NCBI RefSeq assembly: GCF_027947595.1
Contig: NZ_CP116257.1
Coordinates: 1,116,001-1,180,000, forward strand
Source: Streptomyces lienomycini
Lineage (GTDB): Bacteria > Actinomycetota > Actinomycetes > Streptomycetales > Streptomycetaceae
DNA: 64,000 nt
Direction of reading: 5' to 3'
A model generated the notes under the pieces. That model was not told where the DNA came from. It ran no database searches and was given only the letters and a program-made list of their open reading frames with translations. Positions 15,931 through 24,411 of this stretch are shown piece after piece. A program made the position numbers and the translations under genes. Each line of letters opens with the position of its first letter. Position 1 is the first letter of the stretch.

Positions 15931-17421
15931 ATGAATCACCACCCCGGTCCCGTCGTCACCACCGCGCAGGGCGCCGTCCGCGGCCTGCGCCGGGACGGCA
16001 CCCTCACCTTCCTGAACATCCCGTACGCCGCTCCGCCCCGCGGCGCCGCCCGGTTCGCCCCGCCGCGGCCGCACGAACCGTGGGACGGCGTACGGGACGC
16101 CACCGTGCCGGGACCCAACGCGCCCCAGTCCGAACGCAGGCTCGGCGACGTCGACATGACCCCCTACTTCGGCACCGGCTGGAGCCGCGGCGAGGACTAC
16201 CTCACCGTCAACGTCTTCACGCCCGCCGCCGACGGTGGCGGACTGCCGGTCATGGTGTTCGTCCACGGCGGCGGCTTCGTCGCCGGATCGACGCGCTCCG
16301 CCCTGTACGACGGCTCCGCGTTCGCCCGTGACGGCGTCGTCCTCGTCACCCTCAACTACCGGCTCGGCATCGCCGGGTTCCTCGACATCCCCGGGGCGCC
16401 CGCCAACCGCGGCCTGCTCGACGTCGTCGCCGCGCTGCGCTGGGTGCGGGAGAACGTCTCCGCCTTCGGCGGCGACCCGCACCACGTCACCCTCTTCGGT
16501 CAGTCCGCCGGGGCGACCACCGTCGGCGGGGTCCTCGCCACCCCCGAGGCCGCCGGACTGTTCCGCCGGGCGATCGTGCAGAGCGGCAGCGGCCTGGGCG
16601 CGTTCACACCCGAACAGGCCGCCCGCGTCACCGAGGCCGCGGCCGGGGCCCTGGGCATCGAGCCCCACGTCGACGCGTTCGCCGACCTCCCCGACGAACG
16701 GCTCGTCGAGGCGGCGTCCCGGCTCGCGGGCATCGACCTGCGGACCGAGACCCACACCGACCCGCTGATCGGCCTCAGCCCCTTCAGCCTGGTGCTCGCC
16801 ACCCAGCCCGCCGCGGCCGTCGCCGCGGGTCTCGCCGCCGACGTCGACCTGCTCGTCGGCACCAACACCGAGGAGGGCAACCTCTACCTGGTCCCGGTGG
16901 GCGCGTACGCCACCTCGACCGCCGCCGACGTCGACGAGGCCGCCGCCCGCGCGCATCCCGACCCGGCGCTGCTCGTCGAGGCCTACCGCACCTCCCGCCC
17001 CGAGGCGTCCTTCGCGGAACTGCGCTCCGCCGTCATGGCCGACGCCCTGTTCGGCGCGGGCAGCCGCGCGCTGGCCGACGCCCATGCCGCCCACCCCGGA
17101 TCCGCCACCCACGCCTACGAGTTCGCCTGGCGCTCCCACGCCCTGGACGGCGACCTCGGCGCCACCCACGCGGTCGAACTTCCCTTCGTCTTCGACCTCG
17201 CGGACCGGCCCGAACTCAACGGCCCCCACGCCCTGCTCGGCCCCGACCGGGCGCCCGCGGACCTCGCCACCCGCGTCCACGAGACCTGGATCCGGTTCGC
17301 CCGGACCGGCGACCCCGGCTGGGACCCGTACGACACCGACCGCCGGGCCACCATGCGCATCGACGCCGAGTGGACCCAGGTCGACGACCCCCGCGGCCGG
17401 GAACGACAGGTCTGGAGCTGA
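15931..17421 (+). CDS. Type B carboxylesterase
   Basis: 496 residues. The alpha/beta-hydrolase triad can be placed: Ser192 in GQSAG, Glu314 in GTNTEEGN and His413 in GATHAVELPFVF. The oxyanion HGGGF precedes them, and the N-terminal GAVRGLRRDG...NIPYAAPP block is the usual type B signature. No signal peptide is seen, so it is cytoplasmic. It follows the metallo-hydrolase by 22 bp with GGAAGGACACGAG as ribosome site, so the two are co-transcribed and probably act in the same degradative or detoxifying route. Confidence 0.92.
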   Translation: MNHHPGPVVTTAQGAVRGLRRDGTLTFLNIPYAAPPRGAARFAPPRPHEPWDGVRDATVPGPNAPQSERRLGDVDMTPYFGTGWSRGEDYLTVNVFTPAADGGGLPVMVFVHGGGFVAGSTRSALYDGSAFARDGVVLVTLNYRLGIAGFLDIPGAPANRGLLDVVAALRWVRENVSAFGGDPHHVTLFGQSAGATTVGGVLATPEAAGLFRRAIVQSGSGLGAFTPEQAARVTEAAAGALGIEPHVDAFADLPDERLVEAASRLAGIDLRTETHTDPLIGLSPFSLVLATQPAAAVAAGLAADVDLLVGTNTEEGNLYLVPVGAYATSTAADVDEAAARAHPDPALLVEAYRTSRPEASFAELRSAVMADALFGAGSRALADAHAAHPGSATHAYEFAWRSHALDGDLGATHAVELPFVFDLADRPELNGPHALLGPDRAPADLATRVHETWIRFARTGDPGWDPYDTDRRATMRIDAEWTQVDDPRGRERQVWS

Positions 17422-17481
17422 CCCTCCACCATGTGCTTCGCCTGCACGCCCCTCCCGCCCGACACCACCGCGAGGAACACC

Positions 17482-17865
17482 ATGACCAGAACCGTCGTCG
17501 CCACGGACGAGGCCCCCGCCCCGCCCGCCCCGCTCTCCCAGGGCATCCGCAAGGGCCCCGTCCTCCAGGTCTCCGGGCAGCTCCCGTTCCACCCGGACAC
17601 GGGCGACATCGTCGGCACCACGGTCGCCGAGCAGACCGCGCAGGTACTGCGCAACGTCACCGCCGTCCTGAAGGCGGGCGGAGCCGGCCTCGCGGACGTC
17701 GTGATGCTGCGCGTCCACCTCACCGACCCCGCCCACCTGCCGGAACTGAACGAGGCGTACGCGGCGGCCGTCGGCGAACCCTTCCCCGCCCGCACCACCG
17801 TGTACATGCGGCTCCCGCCGGGGGTACTCGTCGAGATCGACGCCCTGGCCGTACTGGACGACTGA
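17482..17865 (+). CDS. RidA/YjgF-family protein
   Basis: 127 residues from ATG 17482 with CGAGGA six bases upstream; an upstream ATG at 17431 has no ribosome site. The family core is present: SQGIRKGPVLQVSGQLP, ADVVMLRVHLTD, and the active-site arginine and glutamate in FPARTTVYMR and LVEIDALAV. RidA proteins hydrolyse reactive enamine/imine intermediates or related small molecules as trimers. It closes the hydrolase-esterase operon, 60 bp after the esterase stop. Confidence 0.88.
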   Translation: MTRTVVATDEAPAPPAPLSQGIRKGPVLQVSGQLPFHPDTGDIVGTTVAEQTAQVLRNVTAVLKAGGAGLADVVMLRVHLTDPAHLPELNEAYAAAVGEPFPARTTVYMRLPPGVLVEIDALAVLDD

Positions 17866-17899
17866 CCCCGCTCCGGCGGTACGCCGACGGCGGCGCGGA

Positions 17900-18499
17900 T
17901 CAGTCGTGGGGGCAGGGTCCGGACACGCCCAGGCCCTCGATGGCGATCTCCATGAGCCGGGTGGCGTGCCGCGCGGCGCCGGGGGCGTGCTCGGCCGCGA
18001 GGGACACCGCGTTGGCGAGGGTGAGCAGTTCGAGGACGGTCACGTCGTCGCGGACGGTTCCGTCCTCCTGGGCGCGGGCCAGGAGGACGGAACCGGCGTC
18101 CGTCAGCAACTGCTCGCACCTCGAATCCTGCGCGCCCGACGCGGCCGTGCCCGTCGCCTGCAGCAGGGAACGGGCGGCACCGCGCGTGGAGGCGCCGAAG
18201 ACCGCCAGGGACATCAGCCACTTCGCCAGAGCGGTCGCGGGCGGGTACGCGCCCGCCAGCGACCGGGCCTCGTCGCACAGCCGCGCCACGCGCTCCTGGA
18301 AGACGGCCTGGAGCAGGCCCCACCGGGACGGGAAGTGGCGGTGCAGGGTGGCGGAGCCGACTCCGGCCCTCCGGGCGATCTCCTCCAGGGAGGCGTCCGC
18401 TCCGCGCCGGGAGACTTCCGCGGCGGCGGCCTCCAGGATCCGGTCGTAGTTGCGACGTGCGTCCGCGCGCTTGGGCGGGCCGTGGTTCTCCCTGCTCAC
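17900..18499 (-). CDS. TetR-family regulator
   Basis: 199 residues from GTG 18499, chosen because GGAAGGAG lies just upstream. The helix-turn-helix runs ILEAAAAEVSRRGADASLEEIARRAGVGSATLHRHFPSRWGLLQAVF. The C-terminal helical domain is of the TetR_C_33 kind (ALAKWLMSLAVFGASTRG). It is divergent from a quinone reductase across a 142-bp promoter with strong inverted repeats, and very likely represses both. Confidence 0.87.
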   Translation of the reverse strand: MSRENHGPPKRADARRNYDRILEAAAAEVSRRGADASLEEIARRAGVGSATLHRHFPSRWGLLQAVFQERVARLCDEARSLAGAYPPATALAKWLMSLAVFGASTRGAARSLLQATGTAASGAQDSRCEQLLTDAGSVLLARAQEDGTVRDDVTVLELLTLANAVSLAAEHAPGAARHATRLMEIAIEGLGVSGPCPHD

Positions 18500-18525
18500 G
18501 CTCCTGGTCTCCTTCCTCGCCACTG

Positions 18526-18626
18526 AAAACGGGGTGCCGCCCCATTCTCGCACCGACCGCGGGCGACCTCGTTTGACACGAAGTGGGGGGCGCCCCCATA
18601 TTTTAAACGGAGGGGCACCCCGTTTT
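18526..18626. promoter_or_regulatory. Divergent promoter with paired TetR operator elements
   Basis: AAAACGGGGTGCC (18526-18538) and its exact complement GGCACCCCGTTTT (18614-18626) flank the gap, 75 bp apart. Each is embedded in an imperfect palindrome; the right one reads AAACGG...CCGTTT at 18605-18625. A GGGGGCGCCCCC palindrome lies between them near 18596. TTGACA at 18573-18578 with an AT-rich CATATT about 18 bp later is a likely promoter of the reductase. Two-site binding by TetR dimers would occlude it. Confidence 0.6.
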
Positions 18627-18641
18627 AGGAGAGGCAAAGGC

Positions 18642-19619
18642 ATGCGTGCCGTACAGTTCGACCGTTTCGGACCGCCCGAGGTCCTGCGGGTCCATGACAT
18701 TCCCACGCCCCGGCCGGGGCCGGGAGAAGTGCTCGTCGAGGTGCGCGCCGCCAGCGTGGACGCCGGCGAGACGGCCTTCAGAGCGGGCAAGATGCGCCGG
18801 GTGACGCGCACCCGCTTCCCCCGCGGCCTGGGCAGCGACTTCGCCGGCCGGGTCGCGGCCGTCGGCAGCGGCGTGAGCGCCTGGAACGTCGGCGACGCGG
18901 TGTGGGGACTCACGCCGCACCTCGTCTTCGGGGCCGTCGCCGAGTACGTCGCCGTGCCCGAGCGGCGGCTCGCCCGCGCTCCCGAGAACCTGAGCCTGCT
19001 CGAGGCCGCCGCCCTCCCCGTGGCGGGCACCACCGCGATGACCGCCCTGACCGACAAGGCGCGGCTCCAGCCGGGGGAGCGGCTCCTGGTCCGCGGCGCC
19101 ACCGGTGGCGTCGGCAGCGTCGCCGTGCAGTGGGGCAAGGCGCTCGGCGCCCACGTCACCGCCCTGGCCGGCGCCCGCAACCTCGACTGGATCACCCGGC
19201 TCGGGGCGGACGACGCCCTGGACTACCGCACGACCCGGCCCGCGGCCCTCGGCCGGTTCGACGTGATCGTCGACGTCGTCGGCACCGACCTGGGCGCCTA
19301 TCAGGCGCGGCTGGCCCCCAAGGGGCGTCTGGTCGCCCTCTCCTTCGACGCGGACCGCGTCGTGTCCTCCATGCTCGACACCGCCCTGCGGGCCGCCGCC
19401 GCCCCCCGGCGCGTCAAGATGTTCAGCAACAACCCGTCGGCCGACCGGATCGCCGAGCTCACCCGGGCCGCGGAGGCGGGGACGATCCGGCCCGTGATCG
19501 ACACGGTCTTCCCCCTGCACGACATCGCGGCGGCCCATGCCCGGCTCGAGGCCGGCGGCGTGCGCGGCAAACACGTCATCGACATGCGGGCGCTCCCCGA
19601 GGACCTGCCGACGCCGTGA
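18642..19619 (+). CDS. NADPH:quinone oxidoreductase-like MDR enzyme
   Basis: 325 residues from ATG 18642. GroES-like N-terminus MRAVQFDRFGPPEVL, then SVDAGETAFRAG, nucleotide site RGATGGVGSVAVQWGK and C-terminal GGVRGKHVI; zinc ligands are missing. It is close in type to the reductase at 3037, so the window carries two paralogues, each under its own divergent regulator. It probably reduces quinones or enones with NADPH in the cytosol. Confidence 0.88.
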   Translation: MRAVQFDRFGPPEVLRVHDIPTPRPGPGEVLVEVRAASVDAGETAFRAGKMRRVTRTRFPRGLGSDFAGRVAAVGSGVSAWNVGDAVWGLTPHLVFGAVAEYVAVPERRLARAPENLSLLEAAALPVAGTTAMTALTDKARLQPGERLLVRGATGGVGSVAVQWGKALGAHVTALAGARNLDWITRLGADDALDYRTTRPAALGRFDVIVDVVGTDLGAYQARLAPKGRLVALSFDADRVVSSMLDTALRAAAAPRRVKMFSNNPSADRIAELTRAAEAGTIRPVIDTVFPLHDIAAAHARLEAGGVRGKHVIDMRALPEDLPTP

Positions 19620-19733
19620 GGAACCCCCCGCACCCCGGCCGACCCCCGGAGGCCGCCCCCCGGCTCGCACCGGGTGCCGCACCAGCGCGCACAGCGACTC
19701 CTCGAAGCCGGTGCACCCCTCCGCTCACCCGGG

Positions 19734-20225
19734 TCAGCGTCCCGTCGCACCGTCGAGCAGTTCGCGCAGGACGTCCGCGTGCCCGGCGTGGCGGCCGGTC
19801 TCCTCGATCATGTGGGTGAGGGCCCAGCGGACGCTGGGCGCGGGACGGCCCGGTCGCGGCCGGGGGACCGGTTCGCCGAGGTCGGCGCACGTGTCGAGGA
19901 CCCGGTTCGCGCGCTCGACGGCCTCCCGGTAGCGGGCGACGACATCGGCCACGCCGTCCTGCGGCGCGGCCCGGAACGTCGCCGGCCAGTCCCGCACCTC
20001 CTCACCGAGGAAGAGCGCCCGCTCGACGTGGGTCAGGTGGTTGAGGAGCCCGAGCAGGTTCGTGCCGGACGGCACCGCGGCCGTACGGACTCCGGGTTCG
20101 GGGGCGCCGTCGACCTTGGCCGCGACCGAGGTGCGGAGGTAGTCGAGGAACCCGCGCAGGGTCTCGGTCTCGCTGCCCGCGGTCCGGGGCGGCGGGGTGT
20201 CACGGCGGTGTGCGCCGGTGGGCAT
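19734..20225 (-). CDS. DinB-family (DUF664-like) putative metal-dependent protein
   Basis: 163 residues behind a strong AGGAGG. The helical bundle carries the three-histidine metal signature of DinB-like proteins: LLNHLTHVE near residue 64, and HMIEETGRHAGHAD near 140-152. In actinobacteria this superfamily includes bacillithiol/mycothiol-dependent transferases, but the substrate cannot be deduced here. It lies 99 bp downstream of the methyltransferase on the same strand. Confidence 0.8.
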   Translation of the reverse strand: MPTGAHRRDTPPPRTAGSETETLRGFLDYLRTSVAAKVDGAPEPGVRTAAVPSGTNLLGLLNHLTHVERALFLGEEVRDWPATFRAAPQDGVADVVARYREAVERANRVLDTCADLGEPVPRPRPGRPAPSVRWALTHMIEETGRHAGHADVLRELLDGATGR

Positions 20226-20324
20226 GGTGACCTCCTGGTGGGGCGGGGGCGCCGCCGTGGGGCGGTGGGGCTGTTGTGCGGTGGCGCTGTTGCGCGTGCG
20301 GGAAGCGTGGGGGCGTACGGCCCG

Positions 20325-20951
20325 TCAGCCCGCGCGGCGCACGAGCAGGACGTGGTCGACGACCTCCGCGGTGCGCCCGTCCGGGCCGGTCGCGGTCCGA
20401 CGCGGAGCCTCGGCCCGCTCGACCCGCCACGTCGCCGGGTCCAGGGCGAGGCCCGCCGCGACCTCCCCGGGCGCCGGGTGACGGACGTCGGGGTCCTGGT
20501 CCCACGACCACGGCGCGGTCGAGCCGTGGTCGACGACCAGCAGCCGCCCGCCGGGGCGCAGCGCGTGCGCGGCCGACCGCAGGACCGCCGCCCGGTCCAG
20601 GTCGAAGGGCGTGTGGAGGTAGTGCGCGCAGACCAGGTCGTACCGGCCCGCGGGGAAGGACGTGCGCAGATCGTGCCGTACGGCGTCGACGAGGTCGCCG
20701 AGCCCGTGGGCGCGGGCGTGCGCCGCGAGCCGCTCGGCCGCCACGCCGGAGATGTCCACGGCCGTGACCCGCCAGCCCCGCCGGGCGAGCCACAGCGCGT
20801 CGCCGCCGCTGCCGCACCCCAGGTCGAGCGCGTCGCCGGAGGGCAGGCCGGTGACCGTCTCGACGAGGCGGACGTTCGGCCGCGGGGCGTCGGGCGCCGG
20901 GCGGGCCGCGTAGACGCCGTCCCAGAACGTGACCGCATCGGTGGCGCTCAT
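20325..20951 (-). CDS. Class I SAM-dependent methyltransferase
   Basis: 208 residues from ATG 20951 with GAAGGAG upstream. Motif I ALDLGCGSGGDALWLA, acidic loop VTAVDISGVAAERL and LRPGGRLLVVDHGS (post-II) are all present, as in small-molecule methyltransferases of the tellurite-resistance TehB-like type. It is divergent from an XRE-cupin regulator across 112 bp, which suggests regulation by that protein. Confidence 0.85.
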   Translation of the reverse strand: MSATDAVTFWDGVYAARPAPDAPRPNVRLVETVTGLPSGDALDLGCGSGGDALWLARRGWRVTAVDISGVAAERLAAHARAHGLGDLVDAVRHDLRTSFPAGRYDLVCAHYLHTPFDLDRAAVLRSAAHALRPGGRLLVVDHGSTAPWSWDQDPDVRHPAPGEVAAGLALDPATWRVERAEAPRRTATGPDGRTAEVVDHVLLVRRAG

Positions 20952-21038
20952 CGGAACTCCTTCAGACAGTTCGGTCGCTCGGTCGCGAGCAGCGGATGCG
21001 GCCAGTCTTGGCAGCCGCCGCCCGAACCGGCACGAAAT

Positions 21039-21055
21039 CTTGCCGTTGTGGCAAG
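21039..21055. promoter_or_regulatory. Candidate operator of the XRE-cupin regulator
   Basis: CTTGCC-GTTGT-GGCAAG is a perfect inverted repeat ending 8 bp before the regulator start. In that position it would give autorepression and may also act on the divergent methyltransferase 88 bp away. The same half-sites recur, more widely spaced, at 6372-6404. Confidence 0.6.
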
Positions 21056-21063
21056 GTGGCCGG

Positions 21064-21630
21064 ATGGACGCCGGAACGGACGACGTACTCGACGCGGTGG
21101 GCCCACGACTGCGCGCCCTGCGCCGCGAACGCGGCATCACCCTCGCCCACCTCTCGGCGGCGACCGGCGTGTCGGAGAGCACCCTGTCCCGGCTGGAGAG
21201 CGGACGGCGCAGGGCGACCCTGGAACTCCTGCTGCCCCTCGCCCGGATCTACGACGTCCCCCTGGACGACCTCGTCGGCGCCCCGCGCACGGGCGATCCC
21301 CGGATCCACCTGAAGCCGGTCCGGCGGTTCGGGATGGTCTTCGTGCCGCTGTCCCGGCGGCCGGGCGGCACCCAGGCCTTCAAGATGATCATCCCGAGCC
21401 GTCCGGCGCCGCTCGAACCGACGCCGCAGACCCACGAGGGCTCCGAGTGGCTCTACGTGCTCGGCGGCCGGCTGCGGCTGCTGGTCGGGGAGCGCGACCT
21501 CAGGCTGTCGGCCGGCGAGGCGGCCGAGTTCGACACGTCCCTGCCGCACTGGCTGGGCAGCGCCGACGGCGGCGCGGTCGAACTGCTCGTCCTCTTCGGC
21601 CTGCAGGGCGTGCGGGCGCACGTGTCCTGA
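21064..21630 (+). CDS. XRE-family regulator with C-terminal cupin domain
   Basis: 188 residues from ATG 21064. The N-terminal HTH_3 domain reads LRALRRERGITLAHLSAATGVSESTLSRLESGRR. The cupin follows at about 105-185, with EGSEWLYVLGGRLRLLVGERDLRLSAGEAAEFDTSLPHWL. Such proteins sense small metabolites through the cupin and control neighbouring enzymes. The likely metal residues are H and E of THEGSEWLYV and H of LPHWL. The likely target is its own promoter and the methyltransferase. Confidence 0.88.
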   Translation: MDAGTDDVLDAVGPRLRALRRERGITLAHLSAATGVSESTLSRLESGRRRATLELLLPLARIYDVPLDDLVGAPRTGDPRIHLKPVRRFGMVFVPLSRRPGGTQAFKMIIPSRPAPLEPTPQTHEGSEWLYVLGGRLRLLVGERDLRLSAGEAAEFDTSLPHWLGSADGGAVELLVLFGLQGVRAHVS

Positions 21631-21744
21631 AGATCCTCGCCGCCGGCGGCTCGCCCCGCCTGCCGCTTACCGGGCGGACCGCGCTTACGATGCGCGAGGC
21701 CGCACCCGTCGCCGCACCACCACCTCGAACAGGAGCCGGTACCC

Positions 21745-22899
21745 GTGTCGATACCGCCACCGCCGGGACCCCAAGGGCCGTACCCCCAGGGCCCGTACGC
21801 TCCGCAGTGGGGCCACCCCCTCGCGCCGTACCCCCGGCAGGCACCCGTCAACGGGCTGGCCATCGCCGCGTTCGTGCTCGGTGTCCTGTGCTTCGTGCCC
21901 GCGGTCGGACTCGTGCTGGGGCTGATCGCGCTGGCCCGGATCCGCAAGCGGGGCGAGCGGGGCAAGGGGTTCGCGGTGGCCGGCTGCGTGCTGTCCTCCG
22001 TGGGGCTGGCGCTGTGGGCGCTGACCCTCTCCACGGGCGCCGCCGCCGACTTCTGGGACGGCTTCCGCGACGCCGCGCGCGGCGAGGGCACCGCCTACTC
22101 CCTCGAGAAGGGCCAGTGCTTCACCACCCCCGACGGCTCCCTCCAGGGGGTGACGTACGACGTCGACGAGGTGCCCTGCGAACGGCGGCACGACGGCGAG
22201 GTGTTCGCCTCCTTCGAGCTGCCCCGCGGTTCCTACCCCGGCGACGAGGGCATCACGCGGGTCGCCGACGACCGGTGCTACGCCCTCCAGGACGCCTACG
22301 CGATGGACCGGTGGGCGCTGCCTGCCGACGTCGACGTCTACTACCTGACCCCGACCTCCGCGAGCTGGCGGGCCGGTGACCGGGAGGTCACCTGCCTGTT
22401 CGGGAACACGGACGAGCGGGGCACGCTGACCGGCTCGCTGCGCAACGACGGCGCGCGGCTCGACCCGGACCAGCACACGTACCTGCTGGCGGAGGGCCAT
22501 CTGAACCGGGCCATGGACGAGGTGCCCGAGGCGGAGGCCGTCGAGGACGACCTCGCGGGCTACCGGATCTGGGCCGGGCGGGTGACCCAGGCGCTCGGGG
22601 AGGAGATCGCGACGCTGGACGGGCACGGCTGGCCGGCCGGTGCCGAGCGCCCGGTCGCCGAGCTGACCGACGACCTGGAGGCCGCCCGCGCGCAGTGGGG
22701 CCTGGCGGCGAAGGCCGCCGACGCCGACGCGTACTACGAGCACTACGGCAAGGGCTACGACCTCCTCGTCGCCGACACCACGGTCACCGCCCGCAAGGCT
22801 CTGGGGCTGGCGGACACCCGGCCGGACTACGAGGACGGCGACGGCGGCGACGGCGGCGCTGACGCCGGCGGGGGAGAAGTCCCCGGCCTGGAGGTGTGA
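21745..22899 (+). CDS. DUF4190 / septum-formation-type membrane protein
   Basis: 384 residues from GTG 21745 with CAGGAGCC upstream. A Pro/Gly/Tyr-rich cytoplasmic N-terminus (about 1-34) precedes two membrane helices: AIAAFVLGVLCFVPAVGLVL, and GCVLSSVGLALWALTL near 80-96. A large extracytoplasmic part follows, with cysteines in KGQCFTTP, EVPCERRHDGEVFAS and DDRCYAL. The motif C...H-GEVFA is typical of the septum-formation domain of actinobacteria. Its role is unproven; it is probably an envelope protein. The C-terminus is Asp/Gly-rich. Confidence 0.8.
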   Translation: MSIPPPPGPQGPYPQGPYAPQWGHPLAPYPRQAPVNGLAIAAFVLGVLCFVPAVGLVLGLIALARIRKRGERGKGFAVAGCVLSSVGLALWALTLSTGAAADFWDGFRDAARGEGTAYSLEKGQCFTTPDGSLQGVTYDVDEVPCERRHDGEVFASFELPRGSYPGDEGITRVADDRCYALQDAYAMDRWALPADVDVYYLTPTSASWRAGDREVTCLFGNTDERGTLTGSLRNDGARLDPDQHTYLLAEGHLNRAMDEVPEAEAVEDDLAGYRIWAGRVTQALGEEIATLDGHGWPAGAERPVAELTDDLEAARAQWGLAAKAADADAYYEHYGKGYDLLVADTTVTARKALGLADTRPDYEDGDGGDGGADAGGGEVPGLEV

Positions 22900-22990
22900 C
22901 GGCGCCCATAGCGGGGAGAAAGTGCCTGCGTAAAGCCCTCGGGCCCCGCAAGTCATCACTTCGAGTGATTCTTTGGCCTTTGCTTGCCTG

Positions 22991-23032
22991 GTACAACCTA
23001 CGGTTGCCACGCTGTTGCTGTCTGTACAACCT
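22991..23032. promoter_or_regulatory. GntR promoter with repeated GTACAACCT sites
   Basis: GTACAACCT occurs at 22991-22999 and again at 23024-23032, a 33-bp period (about three helical turns). The first copy continues as CAACC-TAC-GGTTG, an inverted repeat at 22994-23006. The sites end 14 bp before the GntR start and fit cooperative autoregulation. Confidence 0.6.
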
Positions 23033-23046
23033 GATGGGAGCGGCCA

Positions 23047-23799
23047 GTGACATTCGGTGAGCAGCCGGCGTATCTGCGTGTCGCGGGTGATCTCCGTAAG
23101 AAGATCGCCGACGGCCTGCTGCCGCCTCATACCCGCCTTCCGTCCCAGGCCCGGATCCGCGAGGAGTACGGCGTCTCGGACACCGTCGCCCTGGAGGCCC
23201 GCAAGGTGCTGATGGCCGAGGGCCTGGTCGAGGGGCGCTCCGGTTCCGGCACCTATGTGCGCGAGCGGCCCGTCCCCAAGCGCGTCGCCCGCTCCGGGTA
23301 CCGGCCGGCCGGCGGCGCCACGCCCTTCCGGCAGGAGCAGGCCGACGGCGACGGGCGCGGCACCTGGGAGTCGCGCAGTGAGCAGGCCGAGGCGAGCGGC
23401 GCCGTGGCCGAGCGGCTCGGGATCAAGCCCGGGGACCGCGTGATGTGCACGCGGTACGTCTTCCGGGAGGCGGGCGAGGCCGTCATGCTCTCCACCTCCT
23501 GGGAGCCGCTGGACCTCACCGGCCGCACGCCGGTGATGCTGCCCGAGGAGGGGCCGCTCGGCGGCATGGGCGTCGTCGAGCGGATGGCCGCCATCGACGT
23601 CGTCGTCGACAACGTCACCGAGGAGGTCGGCGCCCGCCCCGGCCTCGCCGAGGAGCTGCTCGCCCTCGGCGGCGTGCCCGGACACGTGGTCGTGGTCATC
23701 CAGCGCACGTTCTACGCCTCGGGCCGCGCGGTCGAGACGGCCGACGTGGTCGTCCCGGCCGACCGGTACCGGGTGGCGTACCACCTCCCCGTCAGGTAG
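23047..23799 (+). CDS. GntR-family regulator, HutC/UTRA type
   Basis: 250 residues from GTG 23047 with GATGGGAG upstream. The winged helix reads YLRVAGDLRKKIADGLLPPHTRLPSQARIREEYGVSDTVALEARKVL and GLVEGRSGSGTYV. The UTRA-like effector domain (about 90-245) ends in QRTFYASGRAVETADVVVPADRYRVAYHL. This is a widely kept Streptomyces regulator whose effector I cannot name. The repeated GTACAACCT upstream implies autoregulation. Confidence 0.88.
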   Translation: MTFGEQPAYLRVAGDLRKKIADGLLPPHTRLPSQARIREEYGVSDTVALEARKVLMAEGLVEGRSGSGTYVRERPVPKRVARSGYRPAGGATPFRQEQADGDGRGTWESRSEQAEASGAVAERLGIKPGDRVMCTRYVFREAGEAVMLSTSWEPLDLTGRTPVMLPEEGPLGGMGVVERMAAIDVVVDNVTEEVGARPGLAEELLALGGVPGHVVVVIQRTFYASGRAVETADVVVPADRYRVAYHLPVR

Positions 23800-24196
23800 A
23801 CCGCCGAGCGGCGGCTCAAGTAACGGCGCGGCCGGGGGAGTTCGTCCGGCCCTCCGCGGTGTGAGATGGCGCACGCCTGTCGTGCGCCCCCCGCGCCTCC
23901 CTCCCTCGCCCGCACACCCGTCCGGGCCGGTGCCGTCGTCCGTGCGGCGCCGCGATCCGGCCGTTCCCGCAGGTCGTCTCCCTCGGCCCCGCCATGCCTG
24001 TGACCGGAGGCATCGGTGCGCGAAGAGGGCGCGTTCCGCACCGTGCGCCCCCTGCGTTCTGGCTGGTTGCGTACCTCTTTGTGCAAACTCGTATTCGCTC
24101 CGTGAAGGTTGGGCGTAGGCTCGGGCATATGCGGATTGCGGTTTCCTTGGCGGGCGGGGCGCGGCCTGTGCCGCGGGCGGGAAGTGGAGGGGCGCG
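23800..24196. other. 397-bp intergenic stretch without a convincing gene
   Basis: Open frames here are antisense-type, Arg/Pro-rich and lack ribosome sites. The stretch is GC-rich up to about 24050. It then has an AT-richer island (TACCTCTTTGTGCAAACTCG at 24071-24090 and GGCATATG at 24123-24130) that probably holds the promoter of the small gene at 24197. No hairpin with a long stem was seen. Confidence 0.5.
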
Positions 24197-24385
24197 ATGA
24201 ACGACAGCACGGTCACTCTTCCCTGGCTGGTCTTCCGGCAGGACGACAACGGCAACCGCTACCGCGTGGGCAGGTACGCGACCCGGGCCGAGGCCCAGGA
24301 GATCGCGGACACCCTCGACGGTCGCGGACACAAGCAGCTCTACTGGATCGTGAAACTGGGCCCGAGCGGAACCGCGACGGGCTGA
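24197..24385 (+). CDS. Small SPOR-like protein
   Basis: 62 residues behind GGAGGGGCG. The sequence LPWLVFRQDDNGNRYRVGRYATRAEAQEIADTL followed by YWIVKL has the pattern of a minimal SPOR-like fold (beta-x-YRVGRY-helix-beta). Similar small proteins are conserved in Streptomyces next to the GntR and Nudix genes. No signal or membrane segment is present. The function is unknown; a ligand- or peptidoglycan-type binding role is only suggested by the fold. Confidence 0.75.
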   Translation: MNDSTVTLPWLVFRQDDNGNRYRVGRYATRAEAQEIADTLDGRGHKQLYWIVKLGPSGTATG

Positions 24386-24411
24386 GCGTCCGGCCGCGTA
24401 GGCTCCGGCGC

